Shown piece after piece: positions 1 through 11,700 of a stretch of 64,000 nucleotides of DNA (position 1 is the first letter of the stretch; each line of letters opens with the position of its first letter). The position numbers were made by a program, and so were the translations under genes. The DNA lies in NCBI GenBank assembly GCA_013400115.1, contig VXBP01004059.1, positions 103,096 to 167,095 on the forward strand. The letters run 5' to 3'. The notes beneath the pieces are model-generated. The model ran no database searches. It worked only from the letters and a program-made list of their open reading frames with translations, and was not told the DNA's origin. The stretch comes from Rhinopomastus cyanomelas (Eukaryota; Chordata; Aves; Bucerotiformes; Rhinopomastidae).

Positions 1-1075
1 GGACTCAGCACAACTCTGCTTGTACTCCTCATTCATCAACTGATTATCTTCTGACACTTTTATCTTACACCTTTATTTCACACTTTTCTCATTCTTCCCT
101 TAGGTTTGGGAGCTCGGGAATGAAAAGGAGAAGTCAGGAAGAATTTCTGGGTTTTGATGGATGTTGAGTTTCTCTTTGGGCGCTTTAGAACTACTCAAAT
201 GCTTATACTACAAGGAAAACCCTTTCTTCCACAAATTCACCTGTTCTTGTTATTCTAAGGGTTACCTACTGCGGCAGCCAGTCGTTTTAACGCTCTATTC
301 TGACAGCAGCAAAGTGAAACCCTTTAGACAGTTTCAGAGAGGAGACCTCTTACCTCATTGCCATACCACCGCGGCACGCGGGTTTCTCCCTGGAAGCTCA
401 TACCACAGCGCCAGGCGAGTCTAAAGTCCAGTATCTCACCTCTCCAGCCCATATGTCAACAAGAAGCAAGAGATAACACTGAAAGTGGAGCCCCACCACC
501 AGACACCAAACATTGCCTCAGAAGTGCAGGGCTCCAATCAGTCCTCAGAAAACCTAGTAGCACTTCAACAAAAAAACCCTTCAGCTTCTAAACAATGTAG
601 TCATGGCCCACTTGATCCGTAACCGTGGAATGAAGGATAAACAGTTGAATTCTGCAGATAACACTTGACGTCCATGTGTCTCCAGGTAGGTATCTCCAGA
701 TCATTTGCAGGAAATACTTCTGCAGTGACTGTGCTTCTAGTTCAGCAAAGTACACAGGAGACACTTCACTAGTCAACCGGACTGACCCAGGACTAACCTT
801 ACCATTGCTGTACAAGGCATTTACAGGCTGTGAACTCAACCCAGCTAATGATGGGCAATGCAGGGCAGAAAGAGAAACGTTTCCCAGCAATCTTGTTGTT
901 CAAGATTAGTCAGCAAATACAAAACTTAATTCTTGGAATGCCATCCCAACGAGTTATGCTGGCTGTAAAGCATGATGCTGCCGATGTAGAAAAACACTTT
1001 TTAATATACACCTGGAATGGGACACCAAGTCCGGTGCTTTCCCAAGGACTACAGGAGATCAATTAAAGTAAGAAA

Positions 1076-1246
1076 GAACTAAATGAGCAGGGGAAATATA
1101 CAAAGAGATTAAAAAAGAAAACCAGAAAAGAACAAATAAAAAAGAAAATCAAAATTAACTGGATAGAGGAAAAACAAACCCAAACAACCAAGGGAAACAA
1201 AAAGTAAGCGGCATAAATAGGGCATGGGGGAAACAAAAAAAGAGGA
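1076..1246. repeat. A-rich purine tract
   Basis: This low-complexity stretch is dominated by A and G on the plus strand (AAAAAAGAAAACCAGAAAAG and similar), with strong strand asymmetry. The 60-70 codon minus-strand frames over it are Phe/Leu/Ser-rich artefacts of that composition. It may be a degraded A-rich repeat, and no source element is recognisable. Confidence 0.6.
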
Positions 1247-2097
1247 GAAATGCAATCTACCCCCCTGCCCATAGCAGGGTGCTATCCACAAGTATGATCT
1301 GGTGTTTCCCACGACATCTCACAAGTAATTTCCATAACCACCTTCATCCTTCCTGCTTCTTGTTGAGCCCTGCACAAAGCACACTGACCTTTTTGGATCA
1401 GTGGAGTCAAAGCAGTTCTAGGGCACAAGTCATCTCCCCTCGAGGAAGTCAACTTAAGGGTAGACACCCAGAAGAGCTTGTTCTCTCTGCTACCTACCAC
1501 AGAACTGTGGGTAACTAGCACAAATAAAGCTGCCTGACACAAGCTGCTTCCCACCTTCTATTGCCTGCAGCAAGCTACAGGCAGTAAACAGGCAAACGCA
1601 TGTTGCACCGATCTTGTTTCAATCCAAAGCAGCTGAAAGCTGGGGAGTCCAGTTCAACTTACTGCACAGACCAGGACAGGCCTAGTGACTCTGGGAGCAA
1701 CAGCCTCATTCATGGTGCTAGTACTTCTACATTCCCTCCATTCCATAGTATTTTCTATGTACATCCCCGCATCCTCAGAGAGTGTTTGAGGCTTGATTTT
1801 GAGTTCTGCGGCAGTGACTGTTCCAGAAACAGTTCTGTAAGAACAGAAGTTGACAACTCTATAACCAATCACTTGCACCCAAGTCTTTCCAACAGCTAAA
1901 GTAGAGATGCTGCATAAATTCAAAGTGAATGGGAGTCAAACAGAATCTCTGTCTACCTACATCTACTAACAGACTGAGAATTCTCCGAAGGCCCAAGGCC
2001 ATTGACCTGGACAAGCAAGTGTAAAGGGTTTAGTATGAACTCTGCCTTCATTTCCTTACAGATTTAGAGCCTCTGTTTAAGCTACTCCCAAGAGGAT

Positions 2098-2172
2098 TCA
2101 GAAACACAGAACGGTTTCCGTTGGGAGGGGCTGTGGAGATCATCTGGTTGCAAAGCCCCTGCCATGGGCAGG
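2098..2172 (-). mobile_element. Old CR1 3'-end remnant
   Basis: This is an antisense CR1 tail: ACACAGAACGGTTT, then TTGGGAGGGGCTGTGGAGATCA, then CCCCTGCCATGGGCAGG. It is the diverged 3'-terminal segment of an older CR1 copy. Several substitutions relative to the young tails elsewhere in the window suggest an old insertion. Only the last ~75 bp remain. Confidence 0.6.
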
Positions 2173-2348
2173 TTGACAGCATGGCACTGATGACTGCCAC
2201 TTTTTAGAAGTCAGATAAGTGTACAGAAATAGAATTTTCAATACACCACTCCTCTGTAAAAACAAGCATTGCTTTTAACTTGCATTAAACTCTCCAACAA
2301 GCTTCAGGCAGCAAAATTCCACATCCCACAGGAAATTACAACTGCATC

Positions 2349-2768
2349 CATTTGCTGATGACACCAAGCTGTGTGGTGCAGCAGACACGCTGGAGGGCAG
2401 GGATGCCATCCAGAGGGACCTGCACAGGCTGGAGAGGTGGGCACAAGCCAACCTCATGGGGTTCAACAAGACCCAAGTGTCTGGGTCGAGGCAATCCTAA
2501 GCACAAGTACAGGCTGGACAGTGACTGGCTGCAGAGTAGCCCTGAGGAGAGGGACTTGGGGCTGCTTGTGGACAAGAGGCTCAACATGAGCCAGCAGTGT
2601 GCACTTGCGGCCCAGAAGGCAAACCGGATCCTGGGCTGCATCAGGAGAAGTATGGCCAGCAGACTGAGGGAGGTGATTCTCCTCCTCTACTCTATTCTGG
2701 TGAGACCCCACCTGGAGCACTGCATCCAGTTCTGGAGCCCTTATTACAAGAAGGATGTGGACGAGTTG
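2349..2768 (+). mobile_element. CR1 fragment, type B, reverse-transcriptase region, both ends truncated
   Basis: This is a sense CR1 body segment starting at the catalytic FADD motif (TTTGCTGATGACACCAAG). It continues through conserved CR1 text such as DTLEGRDAIQRDL and NMSQQCALAAQKANRILGCI. Frame breaks near 2465-2495 separate the reading frames, so it is a pseudogene fragment. It stops at about 2768, in the middle of the RT C-terminal region, with no 3' untranslated tail. Because CR1 inserts starting from its 3' end, the tail must have been lost after insertion or by rearrangement. It matches the fragment beside the gap at 18450. Confidence 0.85.
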
Positions 2769-3123
2769 TGTTTTTTCCTTATTAGCAAGTAGAAGACTTC
2801 TGCAAAGTCACAAGGCTACTTAGATATTTCATTATTATAGCTGGAAGGCATCAGAAGGGGTCCATGTAGTAGCTGTTTCCACACAGTATGACTCTCTTGG
2901 GTCTAGCAAATCCACAAAGGAAATCCACTGGCATGAGCAATATTAAAACCAGTCACCTTATCCACAGAAAGGCTGTGCACTTAGACAGAGGCTGCTATCA
3001 GGACCTAATTGCTCAGCCATGGTGCGAAGGTCCAAACAATCACTCTGTAAGAGGGGTCCCTTGCTAAAGACAAAATTGGGACCAACATTACACCCAGGCC
3101 TCATTAGGTCTCTGTATGAGGCC

Positions 3124-3145
3124 GTTCTATGATTCTGTGATTTCC
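3124..3145 (+). mobile_element. Possible CR1 3'-tail remnant
   Basis: GTTCTATGATTCTGTGAT resembles the 8-bp repeat that ends CR1 elements. The sequence before it (CATTAGGTCTCTGTATGAGG) is only vaguely CR1-like. This is either a very old CR1 end or chance. Confidence 0.3.
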
Positions 3146-3590
3146 AACAGCTACACAGGTTTCAAATTCCTAAAAGCAGCAGAGTAATCCACGAGAAGCA
3201 GAGTAATAATTGAACTGCCCTCTAAAATCCTCCCACATTTTTCTCTAAATACAAGTACAGCCAGATCTCTCCATCAGTGTCTGACCACTGTACTCATTAA
3301 TTTACAAGGCGGAGAAAACAGAAGTCGCATCCAGCCCGTGCCAAGTTCTGACAGTGCTAGCAAAAAAAAAAACCAAAAAAATGGTAACAACACGACAACA
3401 GAGGAGGACCAGGCTATGGTCACCAATGCATATGGATGTGGGAAGCCAAACAGAGGTCCCCCAACAAGATGATGCGCATGTAACAGGCTGCCAAGAATGT
3501 AGAACTCTTTTATGTCTTCCTGGCTGTGTATGGTTCGAGCAGGTAGATTATCTGATTAACCAGGCAGCACAGTTGCAAGATGAGGTTGAT

Positions 3591-4153
3591 AAGTGTGCTC
3601 TTGTGGCCAAGAGGCCCAACAGCATCCTGGGGTGGATTAGAAGAGGGGTGGTTAGCAGATCAAGAGAGGTTTTCCTTCCCCTCTACTCTGCCCTGGTGAG
3701 ACCACATCTGCCAGCACAGAGCAATGAAGATGATGATGGAAGTGGAGCACTTCCTTTATGAGGAGAGGCTGAGGAAGCTGGGTCTCTTTAGATTGGAGAA
3801 GAGGAGACTGAGGGGTGACCTCATTAATGTCTACAAATATTTGACGGGTGGGTGTCAGGAGGATGGACCCAGGCTCTTCTTAGTGTCATCTAGTGATAGG
3901 ACAAGGGGCAGTGTTTGTAAACTGGAACACAGGAGGTTCCACATCATTATGAGAAGGAACTTCTTCACAGTGAGGGTGACGGAGCACTGGAACAGGCTGC
4001 CCAGGGGGGTTGTGGAGTCTCCTTCACTGGAGACGTTCAAGACCCGCCTGGATGTGCTCCTGTATGACTTGGTCTGGGTGATCCTGCTGTGTCAGGGGGA
4101 TTGGACTAGATGATCTTTTGAGGTCCCTTCCAATCCCTAATGATTCTATTCTA
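3591..4153 (+). mobile_element. CR1, type A, 5'-truncated with internal deletion
   Basis: A sense CR1 copy covering the RT C-terminus (KCALVAKRPNSILGWIRRG, then RLRKLGLFRLEKRRLRG) and the 3' end, finishing in CAATCCCTAATGATTCTATTCTAT. Compared with sister copies in this window, an estimated 85 bp are missing near 3713, where the text jumps from GAGACCACATCTG to AGAGCAATGA and shifts frame. The 3' tail is intact, so this is a normal 5'-truncated insertion that later lost an internal piece, or was copied from a deleted source. Confidence 0.9.
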
Positions 4154-4875
4154 TAATTAAATCCCAACTATGAGAGTTTGCAGATAGACTTTTATTTAAT
4201 GTGACTTTTACTTTCATTCAGCCTCAGGGAGGTGAGGGGGAATATCCAAGTATTCTGCTGTGTTTACACAATCTGTTTTTCCTCAGAAGTGTCTGAGCTA
4301 GACAGTTGTTGTTCAAACAGCAGATTAAATTTAGAACTGAAGGGCCATGCAGTGAAGGCGAACTCACAACTTTTAGTTCTCTGTTGACTAAATGCTGTAC
4401 ATGTTAATATTACATGTGCTGACCCTGAAGCAAAGTTCACTGCTCTTCCAAAGAAAGATACTGAAATGTGGCTTTCATCCCTACAAAATCCCTTTTCTGA
4501 TCCATGTCCAGTATACTGCTACCACGAATGATCTAGATCTCTCCTTTTTTCCCATCCTCAACATCCTTTGCTTGCCCGTGGTACTACAGCCATGACATTA
4601 AGATGCCAAAGAAGAGTCAAGCTTGGTAGAAAAACATTGTCCCTTAAACATCCACTAATTTTAATTTCAAATTCAAGTATTCTAATTGATCCTTTCGGCA
4701 TACCAAACAGTAGTATTTCAACTCCCCCACAACTCCTCAGAGACAAAGTACATGTGTAAGCCTGATAATTTAAGATCCACCTTGTTTATGTAAAACAATT
4801 GCATCTTGATATTAAATGCTTAGTAAAAGCAACAATCACCACCGTAGTAATCAGTCATCAGACATAGAAACTGAC

Positions 4876-4937
4876 CTTCATGAGATGCTGATTAATCCAC
4901 TTTGTGAAGGTCTTCTTTTGTACTTTGTCTCGCTCAT
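4876..4937 (-). CDS. DST: Dystonin coding exon 2 (start of actin-binding CH1 domain)
   Basis: This is a 62-nt internal exon. Its first two bases complete the split codon from exon 1 (G|AT, Asp), after which the frame reads DERDKVQKKTFTKW followed by INQHLMK. This is the highly conserved entry into the first calponin-homology domain of the spectraplakin actin-binding region. The VQKKTFTKW stretch is shared with MACF1, but the MAGYLSP leader and the isoleucine-containing version here point to DST. The acceptor is strong: a pyrimidine-rich tract (TTTTCCCTTTTTCCCTCCAG) directly precedes the exon. A candidate branch-point motif (TTAAC, branch A near 4966) lies about 28 nt upstream. The donor is ATGAAG|GTCAG, with GT at 4875-4874. 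The exon ends on a codon boundary. It is too short to be found as an ORF, and was found by matching the split codon and the protein family. The rest of the gene lies beyond position 1. Confidence 0.94.
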
Positions 4938-4964
4938 CTGGAGGGAAAAAGGGAAAACAGAAAG

Positions 4965-4970
4965 GTTAAC
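4965..4970 (-). other. Candidate branch point for DST intron 1
   Basis: The palindromic GTTAAC provides a TTAAC branch-site match with the branch adenosine near 4966. That is about 28 nt upstream of the exon 2 acceptor and is followed by an almost uninterrupted pyrimidine tract. The distance is typical for vertebrate introns. It is the best match I see in the expected window, but branch sites are degenerate. Confidence 0.45.
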
Positions 4971-7545
4971 AGCTCTGTAAATGATGCTGAAGATTATTTC
5001 AATGGAGAGCTTTACACAATTAGTATTCCGACAAAGTTTGTAACCGAGTAGCCCGTTAAAGCTCTGAAATGTCGATTCAAAGGATCAGCACACAAATGGT
5101 TCTGCAGTACATCGCAGCATGTCCCAAGAAAGGCTATGGAGCAAAAGCTTCAGGTGAGCTCCTCTAGGGCACCAGCCCCACTGGTACGACAGGAGCACTG
5201 CTAACAGAATTAGCAAAATTCCTACCATTTGTCAACCATTCTCTCAAGTGGACTAAATGGATCACAGCAAACTTTTAAGAGCTATAAATACTACTCTAAA
5301 ACACAATTTCAGGTCTGTGGTGTGACACCATGCATGAGATCATACAAGAGTCCCTTCTGGGCCAAAGTGAGCAGCAGATGCTGTAGTTCAGGATGAGTAC
5401 TAGGAAACAAAAGCAAAAACAGACAAGCAAAAGCATGTGATGCCTTTGCCTACTCCTCCCTTACATGACTCACAGACTTTCTACATGTTCACACATATCT
5501 TTGAATTTAAGAGTTGTAGATACTTTTTTATGCTATTGTCTATTCTTTTTCATTAGACCTACAGCTTTTACAGCCGCAGTTCACTGTGACATTGAGTTCT
5601 TCAGATACCATGTGCAGTGTACCTGTGGCTCTGTACAGGACAGCTGCTTTTCCCTAAATGCCTTTTCCATGCCACTCAGGAACTTCTGAGTGTCTGGCAC
5701 ATGCTTTTCCCCTGCTTTGCAGTCATACGTTCACTTACTCTACCTGAGGACCCCAAAAAGAGAAGAGACAAAGAGCAAAGCCACACAAAGGGAAAAACCT
5801 AGAACCAGCAGATTAAGGAAGCGTTTTGCTATAAAATGCTGTAACACTTCACTGCAGCCTTCCCTTGGCAAGACAGCACTTCTGACATCAACTATCTATC
5901 CTGTTAAGGGTGAAGTCCTGGTTTGGTAGATGCAGAGAAGAGAAAACCTCAGAAATACTTTCCCTTGTAATTGTTTGCTGTTTTAACAGGAACACAAGCT
6001 TTCCCAACTGCAGCATTTAATATTTCATCCCACAAGTGTACAACATGTCTCGTGCCCAAAGATCACCTCAGCTAGCCCTGATTAACTAGCACCAAAATGC
6101 AGACTTTTGGAAATGTTACCTTGCAGAGAGTAACATCACAACTTTTTCAAACCCATTTATGGATTGTGAAAACATGCAATTACTATTAAGGACCACTCTG
6201 CTGTCAATTCAATTGCCTACACACACAAGCGACGCTCACTGCTTCTGTTCCTTCTATACACGCACACGTTACACCAACAGCTGCAGAACAACTCTGGAGC
6301 TGACCCACCCAACCACGTAATGCACACAAAAGCTGCCACCTGCCACACTGAGCAAACCACCAGGGAAATAGAAAGAACTGACACAAACACAATACAACAA
6401 CCAAAACTCCACAACTGTGATTTCAATCCAACCCCCAAATGCTCCCAGAAAATCAGTCGTGCACTACAAGAAGAGCAAACCAAACCACCCCCCCACATCA
6501 GATGAAGTGACTAGGAGACAGAGCGGTGACTGAAAGCAGCACCAAGCGAAGTCAGGAAACTGGCTCAGAGAACTCGGCTCTGTCCCAACGCAGCAGCCGT
6601 TTCCCGTGTCAGCCCAGCACCAGTGACGTTACTGACCCAAGCAGCACATGGCTTCCACCAGCTTGGCGCTCCACTCCTTCTCATCCTCAGCAAACTGTTT
6701 CATTCTTTCCATCTAAACTTGTGAGTTTCTTTTCTTTACAGGGAAAGGAGAGCCAAAGGGCTTCTCCCAGCTACGAGAAAGTAGCTACTCCCCTTTTTAA
6801 AAAAAACAAACAGGAGCAAACAACCCTGTGCTGTCAGAGCCGGCAGAACCGCAAGCCCTGTGGATTTCACCCACAGTAGTAAGTCAATAAGGCACCTACG
6901 TCAGTTTGACTTCAACTTGTAGCTGCACTAAGACACATGTGAGCATAGCAGTTGTGCTTTTCAAACCAGGCAGTCAATTTAAATTCCTTGACCAGTAGTA
7001 AACAGCAAGAAAAGAGTGTCCCCATGAAAGCAGCAGCACCAATATGTGAGGCAACTTGAGAGTCCAGGTGAGGCAGGAGCTGCAGAAAGGAAACATCTTC
7101 CTGGATCATCTGATCTGTAGATCACCACAATAAACCCTCAAGGGTTAATTAATCAGCTTAATCTCCTCTGCTTCCACTTGTCATTGCAGACTCTGTCATG
7201 CTGTTTGTCCCTGGAAAGTATCTCAACAAATCTACAGGGCAACACAGCAGCACGGAAAGAGGCTCCAGATTCAGCAGCCTGGACACAAGAAACACGTGCC
7301 ACAACTCAAGTATCTCACTGCATGTTCCTGTCATTCCATGCATCCCAACGACAAATTCCAAGGCTAGATCCTTCTAACACTGATTCTCCCTTCCAGGAAT
7401 TTCTGTTGCTTGCACAGGTCACCGAGTCTGCAACAGCTGTCTGTCTAGAACAGCTTATCTGGAAGACAAGTGTATCACCAGCACTACACTCAAAAGGTGA
7501 CACGTGGCGCTGATGGCTGTCCCGTGCTTTCTGAGGGCAGAACCA
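4971..7545. other. Intron 1 sequence, nothing recognised
   Basis: Unique intronic sequence between the exon 2 acceptor region and the first CR1 remnant. It has short AC-rich stretches (around 6220-6500, with strand-skewed CA content) but no exon, RNA gene or repeat family that I can recognise. Frames of up to 117 codons lack family similarity or convincing splice borders. Confidence 0.6.
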
Positions 7546-7590
7546 CATAATCATATGGGTTGGAAAAGACCTTTAAGATCTTCATTCTAA
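7546..7590 (-). mobile_element. Old CR1 3'-end remnant
   Basis: The plus strand reads ATAATCATATGGGTTGGAAAAG followed by ACCTTTAAGATC. This is the antisense of a common older bird CR1 tail. Only about 45 bp are recognisable. Confidence 0.6.
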
Positions 7591-8652
7591 TGGTGAAAAC
7601 ACCAAAGTTCGAAGTTTCTCCCCAGTTTGAAGTTGTGGAAGTAACAGGCTTCAAAACATCATCAGCAACAACAAATAATCTTTTCTTGGGCAGCTTTTTC
7701 ACTGCAATGGTACAGCTGCTTCTTGGCAGGTATTGTTCACCTGGGTGAATGGTCAGACAGGCAGCAGCTTATTCCACACCTCCCCAGGTGTTTGCAAAAG
7801 CCCCAAGAGCTGTTTAACCCTTTCTCATGTATAAATGTGCTGATTTTTCTGTACATATTGTTGCTGTTAAAAAGAGCGTTACTGGGGTTGCAAACCGAGG
7901 CACTCAAAAGTGGACTTAAAACAGGAATTAAAATTGGCTCTGAAACCTTAAAGCAACCTTCTAGGGAATAGACAGTATAATATTTAATTGATTGGTCATT
8001 ATTTATTTTTATGAGACTACTCTCTACTGAGCAGCAGAGACACTACTCATTTTGAGACTATTCCATAATACATCTCGCATTGTTTAACACTGAGCACCAT
8101 GCCTATATTCACAATTTTTTGAGCTCTGAAAACACAAAGCATTTCACCATAGGTTTTATTTAGGTATTCCTAATATTCCTTCTGCATGATAGACCCTGCC
8201 ACACGAAACGATGCATTAAAAAACCCCAGCATAATTAATATATCATCTCTTGGGGAAATGCCTGTCATATGAGATTCACCCAAAATCTGAAAGATCTTAA
8301 GATCTTAAAGACAAATACAATTCTCCAGGCAGTGCTGAAATGCCTTTTCTAGGAGGCCTTGCTCTCTGCTCTGCAAACACAACCTGAACTTCTCACCAGT
8401 CTTCCATACTGGTACTAATTATTTGTTCTTGATCATTAATTAAGAGCCAGTGGATATCCAACAAACCTATCACAATCTGGAACAGTCTCTAGGAAGGTAA
8501 TGTCTGTGTTCAAACAAGTCTTGAAGGGAAGTTAAAACTAGAGCATTTTCATCAGGGAAGGGTTAAATAATCTTACTAACAAGCAACCACCTTCTTTCCT
8601 ACCATGAGTGTGTATTTTAATTACAGCTGGGTTTCAGCTACTCCTACCTGTC

Positions 8653-8702
8653 ACCATAGAATCATAAAGGCTGGAAGAGACCTCCAAGATCATCAAGTCA
8701 AG
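8653..8702 (-). mobile_element. CR1 3'-end remnant
   Basis: An antisense CR1 tail (ATAGAATCATAAAGGCTGGA, then AGAGACCTCCAAGATCATCAAGTC). It fades into unrelated sequence after about 50 bp, so it is either extremely 5'-truncated or strongly diverged. Confidence 0.65.
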
Positions 8703-11700
8703 TAGGCCTTGTACGTAAAACCACGATTCGGTGAAAACTCTCTCTGCTGTGAAGAGCTGGGATTATCCCTGATCCTGCGTAGCGTCCTGAATCACACCAA
8801 CCTCAAAATAAAACTCTGCAGGCCAGTGCTACAAACTGCATGCTGTCACATCCAGCTTCATTGAGACCTACAGCATGCAAGAGTCCTACCGACTTTGGCA
8901 GTCACTTCCAGTAAAGAAAAAATGCGTTACCTTCCTGCTAAAAGAACATTGAGGCTAAATTCTAGGCTCTGTGTCTCCATTACAGCAACAGCAGTGGAAG
9001 GTTTTATAGAAATGTAGAAAAAAATCTGACAAAATAACAAGAGGGGCCTCATACAGGGATCTCTGCATAGTCAGCCCCACTGCAGTGTCAAGGTGAACAC
9101 CAAGTCTGCTGCAGCACAGTTCCTGGGCCTGCTTTTGTGTGGGTAACACTGTCTGTACAAGACAAACTGCAGGAAAGCCCCCAAATAGTTTTCAACAGTT
9201 TCTCACTTTTCAGTACAAACAAAGCAAAAACCAAACCACCACACCACACCCACACCTCTATGAAATACATAACATCTCTGTTAAGTTCTTGTTATTTGTA
9301 CCCCCAAAGGTCCTGGATAAACGTGAATGTTCTCAAGGTAAGGTTACCAGACCACCCAGCTTGTTCTTGGCTATTTGCTTCCTCTAACAGAGCACGCTCT
9401 GCCTCAGAGAGCGCGTTACGGTTTGTATTCCACACATTTTGAACTCTATAATGGTGGTGTTCTTCAATCAGCTGCTCGTGAAGAGCAGACAGTGTTTGTC
9501 AAGCCTAAAAGCAACATTTCTTATTCTACCACCCTTGCCTTTTTTTTTCTTTCATTTTATCATCTTCCTCTTGGATTTATGGAATCAGAAGTCATAACTT
9601 CTCTTATTTATATCCCTGCTGGTGTCCAGGATAGCTTTTGGGGAGCAGTGCTGGCAGTTAGCAGGAGTTTGCCTTGGAGACAGCATCACATTACTTCTTT
9701 TTTTAGAAGGACTGAACAGAGGCTTGTCAGCCAAAAGCAGGAGAGAGCTGGAGACAGACTGGTAAGGTACAGTTCAGATAATACAGTGGGGAAAAGACAG
9801 CAAGGGCGTGAAGCAAAGTGATGCGGCTTCATGCTGCTGCAACAACTGTCAAAAATCAAGAGGCAGCAGCTAAGAGAGGGATTTTTACAAGAAGGATGTC
9901 TCTTACTACTTAAGAAACACAAGCAAAAATTAATCCAGCTAGGCACGTGTAAGTAAGGCACTAACTCTGAAAATCATTGCCTGATTGAGGCTCACTTGTT
10001 CAGTAGATGAGAACATAAATCCCTCTTTTGATGTCTTATTTCAGTCAAGTCAAATCCCTTCATTCCTGCTTTCCCACTTCATGGTTATTGCCATCACTTC
10101 CTCCTCCGTGACAGCTTCAGTGCCAAGTCGTCTGCCTCACTGACGTGAAGGTTCAACCACCTGCTTGCCCTTGCTACCAGCCTGAGGAGTTCCACACGTG
10201 CACAGACACACACAGATTTTCAGAGAGCAAGAGAAGGCACCAAATACTACTTTTGCACTATTTTACTCCCAGACAGCCGAGAGCTGGAACTGATGCAGTG
10301 CCACAGAGGAAGGTGGGTTATGCAAGACCCTCGTTACCGGCCACCAGAAAAACCGACCAAGCTCACATCCAAAGTATTTATTATTGATGCTTAAGCCCTA
10401 CAAGAAAAGCTTGTGTCACATGCAAGGAAATCACAGCAGGCAGCAAATAAACGCTTTGTGTCCTGAGAATACTGAAAGGTTTGCTAACTGCACACTCATC
10501 TGGCTCAGTAAGAAACTGCACTAAACAAATCCTCACTTGGACCTTTCTTCTGCTACTACTTGCCATCTGTGCTTGAAGCAGGATGAAGAATTCAGCTGGC
10601 CTCAGCCTAAAACACCAGGGGTAACTTAGCTGCACAAAATCCCTGCAGGTTTGACTGGCTTCACCATTCTATACCGATGACACTGCCTAAAACTGAAACT
10701 ACTGGCATGAGAACTGTACTTCTGCTATGAGTTGCAGGAATGTCAATTGAGGATTTCTATGCCTGCATGGAAGAAACAGTTTCTCCAGTGTGTGCACACA
10801 CACATCAAAACCAAGGGGATCCTGAGAGATCACTCCACATCCATAGGATCTCGGTCAGCCAGCACTTGGCAGTGTTAGTGTAGTTACACAACTACTTCAT
10901 ACCTAATCAGAAATGACACGTAAAATAAGGCCAAAACATGTTTTCCTAGTGCCTTCCAGTCACAGAAATGAAAGCTCCAAAAGGTTTAGAAACACAATAC
11001 AAGCAAAGGTCCCAGCCCTAGAAAGTTGACAGCTGAAGTACTAAACAGCTCTAAACAGTATTAATCAGGGATCCATGACAGATAGAGAGCTTAAGCACTT
11101 TAGTATGTTCATTCAAGTCTTAACAGAAATCCCAGACTAGGAAGTTACGCCCAACGTAACAGCAGAAGACTTGTGAGCCTAAAGCCTACTTCATCATGTC
11201 AGTGCAAACTCAGGTTAGAGCAACAACCAACACTGCACAAGGATAAAATTGCAGCATTTCCCTCAGGCCCCAGAAGCCAGTGGAGATCTACGCTGGGTCT
11301 GTGTATTTCTGTCCTTTGGTCAAGGGCTCCTGCTCTGTGTTTTACACTCTCCTCTCAAAAAAAAAGCAGAGGAATACATTCCAAGAAACCCATGGGAAGG
11401 TGCTGAGAGAAGAAGAGATGACCCAGAATAGTAATCCCTCTGCAAACTGTTCAGCCAGCTGTGCTTGCAGTGTGACTGCAGGAGATACACACTGCCGCAG
11501 AGCATGGAGACAGTCCAGCGAAAGAAGAACTGCAGGGACAGCAGCAATGTTTCCACAGGATGCTCAACCTCTACAGAGCATGGTTTGAAGTGCTGTTTCT
11601 TCATAGAACTATGACACTGAAAGGACATCAATATACTCACTGGCAGACTCAAGAGAGAGCTTGACAACATGGGATACAGGCAGAGATCTGTGTTGCTGGC

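Larger units (their letters stand above)
1..4875 (-). other. DST: DST intron 2, first 4.9 kb (partial)
   Basis: This is the sequence immediately downstream of exon 2 on the minus strand, beginning with the donor GTCAG and running out of the window. It contains an A-rich tract, an old CR1 tail, a type B CR1 body fragment and a type A CR1 copy, annotated separately. In 1-1075, 1250-2097, 2773-3120 and 4154-4870 I see only unique, unremarkable intronic sequence. The next exon, which should continue the CH1 domain, lies beyond the window. Confidence 0.85.
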
